This document shows positions 22,205 through 34,766 of a DNA stretch of 64,000 nucleotides, in pieces. The first letter of the stretch is position 1, and each line of letters starts with the position of its first letter. Below the pieces are notes generated by a model. It was not told where the DNA came from. It saw nothing but the letters and a program-made list of their open reading frames with translations, and did not search any database. This DNA comes from Sceloporus undulatus (taxonomy: Eukaryota > Chordata > Lepidosauria > Squamata > Phrynosomatidae). The stretch spans positions 50,128,192 to 50,192,191 of the forward strand of contig NC_056527.1 in the NCBI RefSeq assembly GCF_019175285.1, written 5' to 3'. Made by a program: the position numbers and the translations under genes.

Positions 22205-23745
22205 GAACAGTTTGTTGTTATTGTTTTAACTGCCCTCAGGTCACTCTCAACTCATGGTAACCCTGTGGATGAGATATCTCCAAGACCCCCTGTCCTCCAC
22301 TGCTCTGTTTAATTCCTGCAACCCCATACCCATGACCTCCTTAGTAGAGTCCAACCATCTGGCATGTGGCCTTCCTCTTTTTTTATTTCCCTCCATTTTT
22401 CTTAGCATTATTGTTTTTTCCAGTGAGTCCTCCCTTCTCATGATGTGTCCGAAGTATGAGAGCTTCAGTTTTTTATCTTGGCTTCCAGGGAGATTTCTGA
22501 CTTGATCTGCTCTGGAACCCATTTGTTTGTCTTTTTGGCTGTCCACGGGATCCTCAATACTCTTCTCCAGCATCACATCTCAAATGAATTGATTTTCTTC
22601 CTAAATTCTTTCTTAACTGTCCAACTCTCACATCCATACATGGTAATAGGGAATATGATGGCTTGTATGATTCTAACTTTTGTGCTTTTGTGTATATCTT
22701 TGCATTTTAGAATCTTTTCTAGTTCTTTCATAGCTGCCCTCCCCATTCTTAATCTTCTTCTGATTTCCTGGCTGCAGTCCCTGTTCCTATCAATGTTTGA
22801 TCCTAGGTATGAGAATTCTTTTACTATTTCTATTTCCTCATTGTCTAGGTTAAATTTGTGTAGATTCTCTGTGGTCATTATTTTTGTTTTCTTAATGTTC
22901 AACAGTAGGCCTGCCTTTGCACTTTCTTCCTTGATCTTCCTTAGTAGGTGTTCCAGGTCTGTGAGGTTTTCTGCTAGTACTATGGTGTCATCTGCATATC
23001 TTGTTGATATTCATTCCTCCTATTTTCACTTCTTTTGTGTCCAGACCTGCCTTTCTTATAATAAGTTCTGCATACAAATTGAACAGATGGGGTGAAAAGA
23101 TACAGTCTTGTGTGACCCCTTTGCCAATTGGGAACTATTTTGTTTCTCTGTGTTCTGTTCCAACAATAGCCTTATCAGGACTATCAGATGTGTTGGCACT
23201 CCCATGTCTTTAAGGGCCTTCCATAGTCGTTCATGATCTATGGCTTTCATGATTTATGATCAAAGGCTTTGCTATAGTCTATAAAGCACATGCTGGTTTT
23301 CTTTTGGAATTCCATGGTGCGCTCAATTATCCATCGTATGTTTGCAATGTGGTCCCTAGTGCCTCTTCCTTTCCTGAACACCATTTGGACCTCGGAGATT
23401 TCTCTCTCTGTGTATGGTTGAAGTCTATGTTGCAGTATTTTGAGCATAATTTTGCTTGTGTGGAAAATCAGTGCTGTGCTCCTATAGTTGCTGCAGTCTT
23501 TTGTATCTCCTTTTTTGTGGATAGGGATGTACCGTATATTGATCACTTCCAATCTGTTGGCCATTGTTTTCTTTTCTACATCTTTTGACATGTTGGTTAG
23601 CACTAGAGTTGACTCTGTCAGTGTGGATTGCTGTAGTTCAACGAGAATATTCCTGGTGATTTGTTTTTCACAATTTCTCTTATTGCAGATTCCACCTCGC
23701 TTTTTCAAATTTGGGGTTAGTTGTGATTATTTGGGGGTGCTTTGA
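22205..23745 (-). mobile_element. Bov-B LINE, reverse transcriptase region to 3' end
   Basis: Reading leftwards, the frames give IPIHKKGDTKDCSNYRS, FIDYSKAFD, then YADDTI (catalytic Asp pair, 22983-23000), NIKKTKIMTTE, FSYLGSNI, MYGCESWTVKK, KLSYFGHIMRREDSLEK and GRPHARWLDS. These are the palm and C-terminal parts of the Bov-B reverse transcriptase. At least three frame breaks separate them. The 3' tail ends near 22205. The element is 5' truncated and abuts an L2/CR1 fragment at 23750. Confidence 0.9.
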
Positions 23746-23749
23746 GATT

Positions 23750-24115
23750 ATTAAAAGCCCTTTCCCCATCAGCAGTCAATTCATGAAAGCTGTTGAAACA
23801 AACAAAAAAGGCCTCCTCTACTGCCTAAATTACACCATGGAAAGAGCTAGTCTAGTCACTCTAGGCAGGGAGTTCTAGAGCCCAGGAGCAGCTCCAAGAA
23901 GGTTCCATCAAATGTGACTGTGATGTGTGTGAATGGAGAGGACAGCTTTCACTGAAAATCTCAGAACCTGGAGAATACAGTCCTTCCTGGACTTAAGCCA
24001 TATAGTGTTTTATAACAAGCACTTTCAATTGGGCTCAGAAGCAGATTGGTAGCAGTTGAAGCTGTTGTAACAAGGGAGTTATACTAGCCCTCTAACTGGT
24101 CAACTTCAACTATAA
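23750..24115 (-). mobile_element. CR1/L2 LINE fragment, antisense
   Basis: AGGCAGGGAGTTCTAGAGCC, then AAGCCATATAGTGTTTTATA, ACAAGCACTTTCAATTGGG and CAGAAGCAGATTGGTAGCAG match the antisense of the CR1/L2 reverse transcriptase C-terminus. The same region can be compared at 38150-38290. Confidence 0.7.
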
Positions 24116-25335
24116 AGTTTTCTGTTCTCCAGAAACAAAAATAATTTTTGAATATAGTTGACTGCTCAACCTTGACAGTTCATATGCCATTATCCTGGAC
24201 CTGCCCCTCTGTTACTGAACCTTCCTTTAGCACTTAAAATATCCCCAACCTACACAGCTGAGGAACTTCACCATGGAAAACCAATGATACTGGGCACACA
24301 AGCCGATGTCAGCTTTTGGTAGAGGGAGGCAGGCAGGCAGAGAGCTTCAGTCTTCCTGTGTTCCTCATTTTTTGTGTCAAGATGGCTGAATCTATTAAAA
24401 GTTTAACTAGTGATCAGATATGATGATGAAATGGCAGCTTACTTGAGCTTTATTCTAAGTAGTCCAACTGATGAGATTCACTGACTTAGTACAAGGAAGT
24501 GAGAGGGTCACAAAGGCACGGTTTACCAGCAGTGAAATCTAGGGAATTTCTTAAGGGGAAATTCCCCTGATTAATCTTTCAGATCCCCCTTAAGGTATTT
24601 GATGATCTGGGTTGGTGTTGGAGACTTCTTTTTCATGACCCCTTACCTCTCCCATCCCTGCCTAAGCCCCTTCTGGGAAGGAGAGTGTGAAAGCTTCTTT
24701 TGCCAAGAAATTCAGCACTCTTCCCCCCTGAATCACAGTTCTCACCTCTGCCGCCTCACTGCTAGATATTTCTGCATCTGCCCTGAATAAAACTGCTTGG
24801 TGCTGCCTTTTAAAATACTTGAGTAGGCTGTTGGTGCTGTAATGCCCTAGCAATTTCCCCCTGCTCATTTTACTGCCTACAGTGAATGCAAATAGTAATC
24901 CAGGGATCTGTTGCCACCTCAGAATGATCTAGACAATATAGCACTTTTTCTTCAGAATTGTGTCTTACTTTTAGTACTGCTTCTTTTTTCCAACCCTTGG
25001 GGTTGAAGGCAAAATAACCTGCCTCTTTCTGTCCTTGGGGCCCCATGTGGATTTGTATTATTGCTGTAGAGATGACTCATAATTAAGTTAAGATATAACG
25101 GTAATAATGATGGTTAAAACTATAGATATTTACATTTAATTAATGAAGGGACCTAATGAAAATTAAAAGTACTAGTTTGTTTGCTCAGGTATATGGACAA
25201 GACAATAATCATGTTTTGCTTTGTTTTACAATAAAGATTAAATAGGCAATTATAATAATACCTGTGTTTGTGAGTTAAATAAATGTGGTTGTTGGACTAC
25301 GAAACTGTGTGTGTGTGAGAGAGAACAGGCACACA

Positions 25336-25336
25336 G

Positions 25337-25377
<41 letters not shown>

Positions 25378-25440
25378 GTTTATTTATATCCCACCTTCCT
25401 CCCAGTACAGGGACTCAAGGAGGCTTACAAATCTAAAACT
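25336..25440 (-). repeat. (ATT)n microsatellite and CR1/L2 tail
   Basis: About 14 ATT units lead into GTTTATTTATATCCCACCTT and CAGGGACTCAAGGAGGCTTA, the reversed 3' end of a CR1/L2 LINE. Confidence 0.75.
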
Positions 25441-26725
25441 ACTAGATTTTACTACTTTACTAGAGAAATTGCCTTTAAAAAGATGTATCACACAGAGAAA
25501 GCAGCAGACCCTCATCACAGCACTTTCAGCTACAGTATCTGATAATAACTATTACTGCAAATGAGCAAATAGATGCCAGAGTGACTGCATAATTTCAGTG
25601 ACCTCACATAATCCTTCCCCATAAACATTGAGACTGAAAAATGCTGGTGAGATTTCCTGCTCCAGATTTACATGTTAGAGCTGTCAGTGAATAAAGCATT
25701 CTTCCTTTCTCTCTGCATCATGCCGCCTTGGCATTTTCTTTATATGATCATGCGGTCAGGATATACTGCTTGCTTTTTTCCTGCTTATTTTTGGTATTTT
25801 CTTTATGCGAGGATGTTAAAGTTACATTATCTTTACCCTGCTTATTTTTGACATGCAGATTTCCAGAGGGTGAATTCTCTTCCACCTTTCTTGATCTTAC
25901 CTCATTCTTTAGCCAAAGATAGCAGGAATAAAGTCAGGAATATTAGTACATATAGAAAGTATATGTTCTTCCAGTGAACTGTATAGCCTTTCTTTAGTGT
26001 TTCCATTCAGAAAAAGCACCGAGGAATGGTCCTAGATGATAAAATTTGACCAAAAAGAACCTAGAAAATGCAGGTGACACCTGCAGATTAGTCAACACTG
26101 CCCCACCACATGATTATTTGTTTACATCAGCTTAGCCTGTTGTTGCTCCTTGTTTGAGCACTTTATTTGGATTTGTTTCAGAGTAATTAATATTGCACAT
26201 CAAATTGAGAATAGAGTTATCTGCAAATACTGTGCCATATGTCATTGTGGTGTTCTAAAAATAATATAGCAGTGACATGTGGCTATGATAGTGGCACATG
26301 GCAACATACTGTTAACAAATGCTTGCAAGAGTAATATGAAAATAAGAAAATGTTTGTTTATTTCCACAGTAACTGCTTGACAACAACCACATATGCTTTA
26401 TAGAATCTGTCATCCCCCCTTCCCTTTTTCTTCTTATAATCTAGACTAATGTGATTTATTTCAGAGCTGAAAAACTGCAGATGCATTTCACCAAAAAGGT
26501 ATCAGTTTAATTAATAACCATTATGCATTCAAAACTGTTAGCCCATTGAGTGGCTTTCCAACAAATAATGCCATTAGGCCTCATATAGAAGCATCACTCT
26601 CCTCAGTTGTCACAAAAATAACTGGGCCTGCTGCCTTTTTTGCTTTAGAGGTTTAAAAAGAAATGTGTTGTATTCTTTTAGTTACAAAAGTCTGTAAGAT
26701 CCAACTGTTCTAACTTTTTAATGTA

Positions 26726-26979
26726 CAGTGGTACCTCGGGATACGAAATACCCAGGTTACGAAATTTCCGGGATACGAAAAAATCCCATTGGAAATCATT
26801 GTTCCGGGTTACGAATGTTTTTTCGGGTTACGAAAAAAATTTTTGGTGCTTTTCGGCGCTTTTTTGCACGAAACGCGGCTTTTCCCCATTAGCGCCTATG
26901 GCAATTCGGCTTACGAAGGCTTTTCGGGTTACGAAAGCGGCCGCGGAACGAATTAATTTCGTAACCCGAGGGAGCACTG
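26726..26979. mobile_element. Tigger-like MITE rich in TTACGAA
   Basis: The ends are CAGTGGTACCTCGGGATACG and CGTAACCCGAGGGAGCACTG, with TA on both sides. The interior repeats GGGTTACGAA and CTTACGAA. It is close to identical with the copy at 48310-48563, so the family was active recently. Confidence 0.85.
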
Positions 26980-28100
26980 TATATCAGTAATGTTAACAAG
27001 CATAGTATTAACCTATAAGTACAAAGACAAGCACACACTCAGATTTCACACAGTGATATGTGACCCACCATTACACGGTTCACAAATTTTCTACTCCATG
27101 GGAGAGGTGATTTAAAATGGGAAGGAATCGGCACCCTTCCATTCTCTCTCCCATTATCCCTGTATGCTTAACACCAGCAACTTGTTTGCATTTCTTCCTG
27201 AGGAAAAGCAACCCTGTTCTCTTCTCCACAATGTGACCTGCCTTTACTATCTTCCCATCCCCATGGTGTAGGATTTTCTTTTGAAAATAGGAATTTTGAC
27301 GATCTTAATTAGTGCAGAAGTCACTAGCCTCCTTTTCTTGATAGGCTTTTCTGTGCCATTGGTTTCATTGGCTGGAACAGAAAGAAAAACGTGGCTTCAG
27401 GATTTTGTATGTGTGTGCTGTGCTGCTTAGACACCTCCTCCCCTTTCTACCATGATCTCTAACAAGTGACTTGCCTGTTTGCTTCAGTTTACATCATGAG
27501 AAATGGGTTTCTGTTGAAATCTCTCTTCACCCTTCACCTTTAATCTTGACAAGTGAGGCCTGATGCCTGTGTTTGCCTCCAGCTTCAACCTGTAGTTGTC
27601 TAGCCTCCCATCCACCCCAGTGGGCACCACTGTCCCTGAACAGTTCTCAGTTCTCTCGCATTGTGTATATTCTGGTTCTTATGGTGTTTTCAGATCTTTT
27701 CAAACAGGCATCTGACAATTTGTTCATCTGAAGTGGTTCCATACATGACCTACAAAAATAGTACACTTTTTAAAAATATGGTCTATAGATTGTTCACTCG
27801 CAGAATATGCATGTATTCATTGTAGAATTCAACATTAACAATGCAGAAACAACATTCTGCATAACCACCTTCTCAGCAGATTGTGTTTAATCTCTGCTCT
27901 GTATGATTTCTAAATACAGCATTGTTTTATAATACAAAATGTCTCTGAAGAGTCTTGTACTAATTGTAGTATCTTTTAAGAAAGCTCTCTCTTTCTCTGA
28001 CACACACAGAATTGACCAGCTTTCTATCACAAGGAAATATTTGTAATTATAATCAATATACCTACTGCATTTCAACAAGTAGGCACATAAGAAAATGCAT

Positions 28101-28316
28101 TATTGTTGTGGTTTATGTGCTTTCAAGTCAATCCCAACATATGGTGACATCCTGGGGTTTTCTTGGCAAAAATGAGGTTTGCCATTGCCTTCCTTCAAGG
28201 CTGAGAGAGAGTGACTTGCCCAAAGTCACCTAGTCAGTCTCTGTTGCTGAGTGGGGATGCAAATCATGGCCTGCCAGAGTCCGAGTCCAACACACAAACC
28301 ACCACAACCACACTGA
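28101..28316 (-). mobile_element. Sauria-type SINE, antisense
   Basis: TATTGTTGTGGTTTATGTGC, GGGGTTTTCTTGGCAAAAAT, TGACTTGCCCAAAGTCACC and CCAACACACAAACCACCACA run in reversed order from tail to tRNA-like head. It is nearly full length. Confidence 0.82.
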
Positions 28317-28494
28317 CCATCTTAAAGTTAGCATAATTTTTAAAATACTTATTTCTTTTTTATTTCGTCCATTATCTTTTGTTCTGCACTTTGCTGGATA
28401 AAACCCCTCTCTGTTCCCTTATCTTAATTATCTTTGAAATATTATTTAATCTAAATATTTCTAATCAAAATCAGAGTGTATGAAAGAGATGGGA

Positions 28495-28595
28495 AATGTG
28501 GTCCTCCAGACTTTGTTGGATTGTAGCTCCCATCAGTGGTAAAGGATGGTGGAAATATTAGTGCTGTGTCTGGAGGGCCACACATAGTGTCTTTC
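28495..28595. mobile_element. hAT-like MITE
   Basis: GGGAAATGTGGTCCTCCAGA, TTGTAGCTCCCATCAG and TGTCTGGAGGGCCACACATA are the paired arms of the common reptile MITE. Confidence 0.6.
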
Positions 28596-28784
28596 ATGCT
28601 GTATGGATCCCTGACAATTGCTTCTCATTGCGAGCAGGAGCCTTTATAGAAATCTGTGGGATTTTGTGTTGTTTTATTAGCTGTTCAGTAATAATCATTG
28701 GAATTCTGAGATACTTTCCTTTTCCACCTACCGTTACAATCTTTTATGCTGGTTTAAAAATAAAGTAACATTATGCTAGATCAG

Positions 28785-28880
28785 CCTTCCTAAATGAGTT
28801 GCCCTCCTGTGTTGGACTAGAATTCCTATCATTCTCAGCTAGCATGGCATTATACTAGTTGCAGAAAATGTAACTTCTAG
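28785..28880. mobile_element. hAT-like MITE, degraded
   Basis: GATCAGCCTTCCTAAATGAG, then GTTGGACTAGAATTCCTATC and AGCTAGCATGGCATTATACT, resembles the left part of the 'ACTACAATTCCCATCATT' MITE. Confidence 0.45.
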
Positions 28881-29140
28881 GCCAAGTTATGTAGAGGTCA
28901 CTACATTGGGAAACAAATGCTGCAGTCTATAGAGAATTCAGAGAAACACAAACCTTTAGTTCTTGGTCTATGGGTGTTGTGGATTGAATATCTTACAATT
29001 TTTAAATTAAAGAACAAAACGTTTATTTTTTGCTTTTGAATCAGCCCTAGTAATTTTAAGATCTCTGCAACAACAGAAAAACTGGGTGGAAAAAAAATTT
29101 TTTTTAAGGTATTCAGGTAGGAAGAAGTCTGCAACTTAGA

Positions 29141-29363
29141 GCCTGAACAGGCAGGCCAAAATAAAGCTGCTTCAGGTTACTTTGGCGGTATGCTGTTTAA
29201 ATGACATATGCATCTTAAGAGGCCAGAGCTGCAGCAAAGCTGTGGTCCAGTCCTAAGGACTGGCTTTGGCGTGGCTTCCAGCCTCTTAAGACACATAGAT
29301 CATTTAAACAGCATACCTCCAAAGTGACCCAAAGCAGCTTTATTTTGGCCTGTCTGTTCAGGC
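29141..29363. mobile_element. Long palindromic MITE
   Basis: The arms 29141-29223 and 29281-29363 are about 83 bases each and about 90% complementary by eye. They start GCCTGAACAGGCAGGCCAAA and end TTTGGCCTGTCTGTTCAGGC. Both hold ATAAAGCTGC and TGCTGTTTAAATGA motifs. The spacer is about 57 bases. No coding sequence is present. CTTAG on both flanks may be part of a degraded target duplication. Confidence 0.85.
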
Positions 29364-31995
29364 CCTTAGTTGCCATCTAGAGGTTTAAGTCCCCAAAGTC
29401 TGACTTACCTATTTTTCTCTGCCATCTTTTGTTTTGGTTTTGAAGCCACATCACATAACATCTCTGCACAAATGTCAACAGAGTGTGTTTAAATTGCTCA
29501 TGCAGTCACATCTCTTGCTTCTGAATATTGTGTAAAGTGGGAACTGCATTGTCCCTATAGACATAGAAGGATGCATGTGCTCCCAGCATCATCTTTCTGA
29601 CATCTTGAACCCTGGTATTTCCCATAGTGTAGACACACAAGTCAGCTTTTCTTTGCCTGGAATGAGAATGTGCAGTTGTTGGCAAATACTTTGTTGGCCT
29701 TTCCTTGTCACATGCAAACCAGTCCTTGTTCATCTTTTCTTTATTCTGAGCTGTGTACATGCTCTCCTGCCTCTGAAATACCTTGCAATATGAACAAGAA
29801 TCTAATTTTTATATTTAACCTGATTTGCAACTACCTGTATTTAAATTTTGATGATAATTCTCTTGTCTCTCTTGCTTGGCTATTAAGTGAGGAAGTAACA
29901 GTTCATTTGGGAGTTGCAGAAATCTTTAGGACAAATCAGTCTAAAGAGGAAGGAGGCACATTTCCAATTTAGTTGTGGCTCAGAGACCAACACCTGGCAC
30001 AAAACAGTCAAGGACGCCATTCAGTGAATATGTAAACTTGATGGGTGGTTTAGGAAATCATAATAACTGTGTATATTTAGGCCAAAGAGCATGAATGATG
30101 TGCTATTTCTGCAGAAACTTGAGAAGGTTGTGGTTTTAGAAACATGTTTACTTTTTAAATTGGTCAGAGGGGTGCTTTATATTTCCTGCTTCTTTTTTTT
30201 TTAATGAAATGTAGTGCACAGATCAAGAATCACACATCTTTTGTATGATTTTTGATTTGTGCACAAAAGCCTGTGAAAGACTTGAAGATGTCTGTCTTTT
30301 TAAATCCCAGGAGCCCCATTAGATGTGGGCTCAGGGAGATACTTCTGTTTCAGCTAAATGGAAAAGTGAGGAGCTATCTTCCACATTTTGCTTTGAAAGG
30401 AACTGTTCTGTCATGAGAGTAAGTAACTGACCAGAGTGGTGGTACTGTCAAGGGATTTGAAAAAGGTCTGTTTAATTTTGTTACATTTCTTAGAATCCCA
30501 CCAATATTTTCATCCCATCGAGGGTTCTGACACTTTCTTTTCTTCCTGCAGAGAATTGCATGTGTATTTTGGTACACATTTTCCTAATGTATGCATTTTA
30601 TACATAGTTCCCTGTTGCATCTTATTCAGAAAAGAAAAAAAAATCATGTTTTTCTTCTGAAGATGGACAGTGTGTTTTAATTAATAGTCTTACAGATTAC
30701 AAGTTCGTTGAAATGTATATCTTCCCCATTCCTTGTATTGGCATGGATATGGGGTAGATACTAAGGTTAAATTTAATCTGCTTTATCCCCATCTTGTGGT
30801 GAAAAGGGGTGTATTCACCACAAAGTGTGCCTAATCTTTTTGCCTGGTATATTGACATCGTGCGATCTGAAGTCTGATTTGACCCCCCCCCCTTATTGGA
30901 GACTAGATTAGGATGAAACTAGAAGTCTCATTGCAATAAACTGTCTGCATTTTAGACTCTGTATCACACCTGCTGTTGTCCAACCACTCTTCTCCAAGTG
31001 GGACAGTTATTCCTACAGGATATGGGAAAACAGACTGAGGCTATGTTGCTATGTTTGAGTTCAACATAGGTTAATATACCAATATGCACTGATGGGTGAT
31101 AGCTGTAGGGAAATGTTGTATGTGTTCTCGTTCTCCTCCTGGAGTCTGGTGCTGTGATGCTTGATGTCAAGAATTCTTACTATGGAGATGGGAAACAAAT
31201 TGGAAATGTATATAGTGCTCTTAGAGGTTGCAGTTCTCTCTGAGAGAGGCCAGCGTGATCGGCTAAAAAGGTCTGTGTTTGTCACATAATTCAGATCTGC
31301 TTCTTGACAAAGCCTGCTTCGTTTTTACAGGTGTTGGGATGTGAGAAAGAAATAGTCTATAAAATGAATATCGTTATGAATAATGACCCCAGTGGGCCTG
31401 TTTAGCCTACTAAAAAAGAGGATGCAAGGGAAGGGGGCATATTCTCTCACTCTCTAAATCTGTTGGAGGGACAAATGTAGGAGATGCTGGTGACGTATTT
31501 AGTAATGTTGGAGACAGTGCCTATAGTGAGCTCTTCACTGAGGCAAAGTTTAACTGAGCGACTTCTAGCTCTTACTGCCAGCCATTGTGCTGTGCCAGCT
31601 CTTGCAAGGGTGTGATTTTATGGTGCCAGATAACCATTGGTTTTAAAATACAGCTGTGCGCATTTTTAAGAAATTTTGAAATCTTTTTGAACAATATTTT
31701 GATCACTCTTGATGTAAGTAAAGTCTCCAATTCCCAAAATTTGGAACAGAGATTACCCCAGTAAGAAAGGATATTGTGGCCCAAAGAAACCATTCTATTG
31801 TAGATACATATTAATGTGGGTATTAATAAGAGACATGAGAAAATAGGGATGAATCAAGTATATTAGGTACTTAATTCTTTTTATTTATATGCTTATTTGT
31901 TTGTTAAACATATATATTCTATCCTGTATAACTGGATCTCAGAGTGCTGTATAAATAAAAATGGATTTAAACAATTTAAAACAATTTGAAATTTA

Positions 31996-32185
31996 GTGCA
32001 GTATAGTGGTTTGAGCATTGGACTATGACTCTGGAGACCAGGGTTTGAATCTTCATTCACCCATGGAAGCCTACTGGGTGATTTTGGATAAATCACACTC
32101 TCTCAGCCTCAGAGGAGGGCAATGGCAAAACCCCTTAGAACAAATTTTGCCAAGAAAACCCCATGATATGGGATGATAAGCATGG
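31996..32185 (+). mobile_element. Sauria-type SINE
   Basis: It begins GTGCAGTATAGTGGTTTGAG, with the B box GGTTTGAATCTTC, CTCTCAGCCTCAGAGGAGGG in the body and TTGCCAAGAAAACCCCATGA near the end. The Bov-B-like tail is mostly lost. Confidence 0.82.
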
Positions 32186-33689
32186 TATAGTTGGCATAAA
32201 GATGAATGCAGTAGTTGATCAAGCCTGACCAAAAATGAAGCAAACTTTCAGAGAAGAAGAGTTTATGCTATGTCAGTTTTCTCCTTGCCCTATAATTATT
32301 TCTTTCCATCTCTCCATTTTCAGATTAATCTTGTTTTTCCTATATGTTTTTGCTCAAATTGGAATAATTCTTTAATCAGATCTGTTATGCATGCCATAGT
32401 GGGCCAGCCTAGGAAAGCTACTCCTGGCACACTGATGATGTGTATATTTTATTTGTTGCTTTAATTTAAAAGTAAAATAAGAAGTATTGATTTCTACTTG
32501 ACTGGAGAGATGATTTAGTTTGAATATCAGTCTGATCTTAATCAGGTGAGAATTAATTGAGTTGGAGGTATTAGATATTCAGTGATGTTAACTGAACCAT
32601 GATCAATCTACAGAGAAGCTGGCTTTTGTACTGTGTCAGAAATATAAAATAGCTCCCACAGAACAATGTAGAACCATCGTTTCATGTTTGCCTTACCTAT
32701 TCTGCCTTATTAAATTCACCCATAAATTGATTCTTGACACAATATGTAATCTTCAGCATAAGAACCTAATAATAAATCACAAATTGAATACAAAATTTCA
32801 AATACAACTTTGTTTTAAAAGCACTGACCTGTTTTTAGTGATTTAAAATAATTTAGGAGCATCTAGATTGCTTGCAAAATAAATGGTTTCAGATGGCCCC
32901 TACACTTGTAATACTTGGTTACAGTATTGCTTTCTCTCATTTAATTGTACTGCCAAAAGAATATGAACCTTAGAGGATTTTGTTCCTTTTTGTCCTAATG
33001 GGGTATAACTTTTAGCTTGTTCTGGTTCATGGTAGATGTTTTCCTATTTTAAGAGTGTGATAGCAATATCATAAGTGTTGAAGAAAATATAAATGGTGCG
33101 ATAACACCTCCATAGGACCAGTTCTTAAGTAGTAAAATTGTAAACCCTTTATATAAACTACAGAGTAGTTCCTAAAATCAGTGTTACCTTGGCGAGGGGT
33201 AATGATTGATTTATTGAGAATATTGGAATACATGCATTATCATATACTGTAGATATATGTATTTTAAGTAATACATTTGAATGATAGGACCAGATTTAAA
33301 AATATGATTTTGTGTGCATATATGTGTATATTTGTGAATAATGAAATGAAATTGCAGAGTTACTGAAACGGTGCTAATCATCTGCATCATTCCAGTGACT
33401 TAAAATGTGGGTTTTTTTTCCAGATTGGGTTTGCTGATTCTGTTCTGCATTGCTTCTGTTTATATGTTTTTTCGTTTTTTCTTTTACCCTTTCCCCTCTT
33501 TTAAATCCTTTCTAATGTGATCTGTCCTAGAAATATGTATAGTATGTGAAATCTGTGTATAACTAAAGAACATTATGCCATTATAAATGTGTTAACTTTT
33601 AAGATGCCAAAAACCTGTTTGCTTTGGCTGTAGCAGACTAATATGGTTATGCAAGTATGGGAATTAAATAAATTAAACTGATAAATACC

Positions 33690-33784
33690 ACTGATATACC
33701 TTATAGGATTGTTGTGGAGATTATGTATAGAATATACGTAACCTTGCTTCGATCCAATGGTAGAGGCAGGGAAATATAAATAAA

Positions 33785-33825
<41 letters not shown>
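33690..33825 (+). repeat. CR1-type tail and (ATT)n microsatellite
   Basis: GATTGTTGTGGAGATTATG, then GGCAGGGAAATATAAATAAA, leads into about 14 ATT units (33784-33825). Confidence 0.65.
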
Positions 33826-33827
<2 letters not shown>

Positions 33828-34561
33828 TTTGATGCACTTTGCATACTCCAAAAGTGCTATATAAATGTCTGCTTTATGTTGTTTATGGTGAGACTACATT
33901 AGTTTTCCTGTTTCAAAAATCTCTGAATACAAAAAGGGTTTATTTAAGAAAATTATTCAGTTCATGTGCTTGGAGAAAGCACATAACTATTTCAGCTCAC
34001 CAGCTTAGATTTACACATCATCAGCATTTTGTTAACAGGAGATAGCTGGAAGTCACTATAAGAATCACATCAAAGCCTCTTTGTAAAGTGAACATTCTCC
34101 CCATAAAAAGTGGTGGCTGACACCAGGTGAGACACAGGAAGAGAGACAGTGGGAGCTGGCAAAGCCCAATCAAAGAGCATAGTGGCTAGAAGACCTTTTC
34201 AAAAGATGTGATACTGCTCTAGTCTTTGTGCTCTGTGGCTGGACCTCCAAATTTGCATGTGCAAATGTATACCTCTTGACTTTGGCCATTGCCCTGACAG
34301 CAGACAGCACTTCTACTGAGGAGAACAATAATAATCAGGACCATCAGAGCCAGGCAAACAGTTAAATTTTGGCTTTCCATATCTGGGGAAGTAGCACAGC
34401 AGATAGAAGAAAGGCAGGACAAAAGCAGTCACAAAGCAGTGGTCCTCATACCTTTATAATACTTTTAAAACACACTGATGAATGACTTCATCCTTTGTTC
34501 AGTCATCTTTTTTCTATATGTCATAAATCATTTTGGCTAGTCCCACATTTAAAAGGATGTG

Positions 34562-34766
34562 TTGTTGTTGCCCTTCAGTTCATTTCTGGCTTACAGTGAC
34601 CCTAGGGCAAACTTATCCCAAGGGTTTCTTGTCATGATTTGTTCAGAGAGCTATGACATTGCCTTCCTCTGAGGCTGAGAGAGTGTGATGTAGGGTCTCC
34701 ATGGCTGAGTGGGGATTGAAACTTTAATCTAGTCCAACACTCAAACCACTTTACCACACTGACTCT
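34562..34766 (-). mobile_element. Sauria-type SINE, antisense
   Basis: TTGTTGTTGCCCTTCAGTTC, TGGCTTACAGTGACCCTAGG, TTGCCTTCCTCTGAGGCTGA and CAACACTCAAACCACTTTAC mark a reversed, nearly full-length copy. Confidence 0.8.

Noticed and set aside
22478-23095. A 205-codon + strand frame rich in F, L and S
   Set aside because: It is the antisense of the Bov-B reverse transcriptase.
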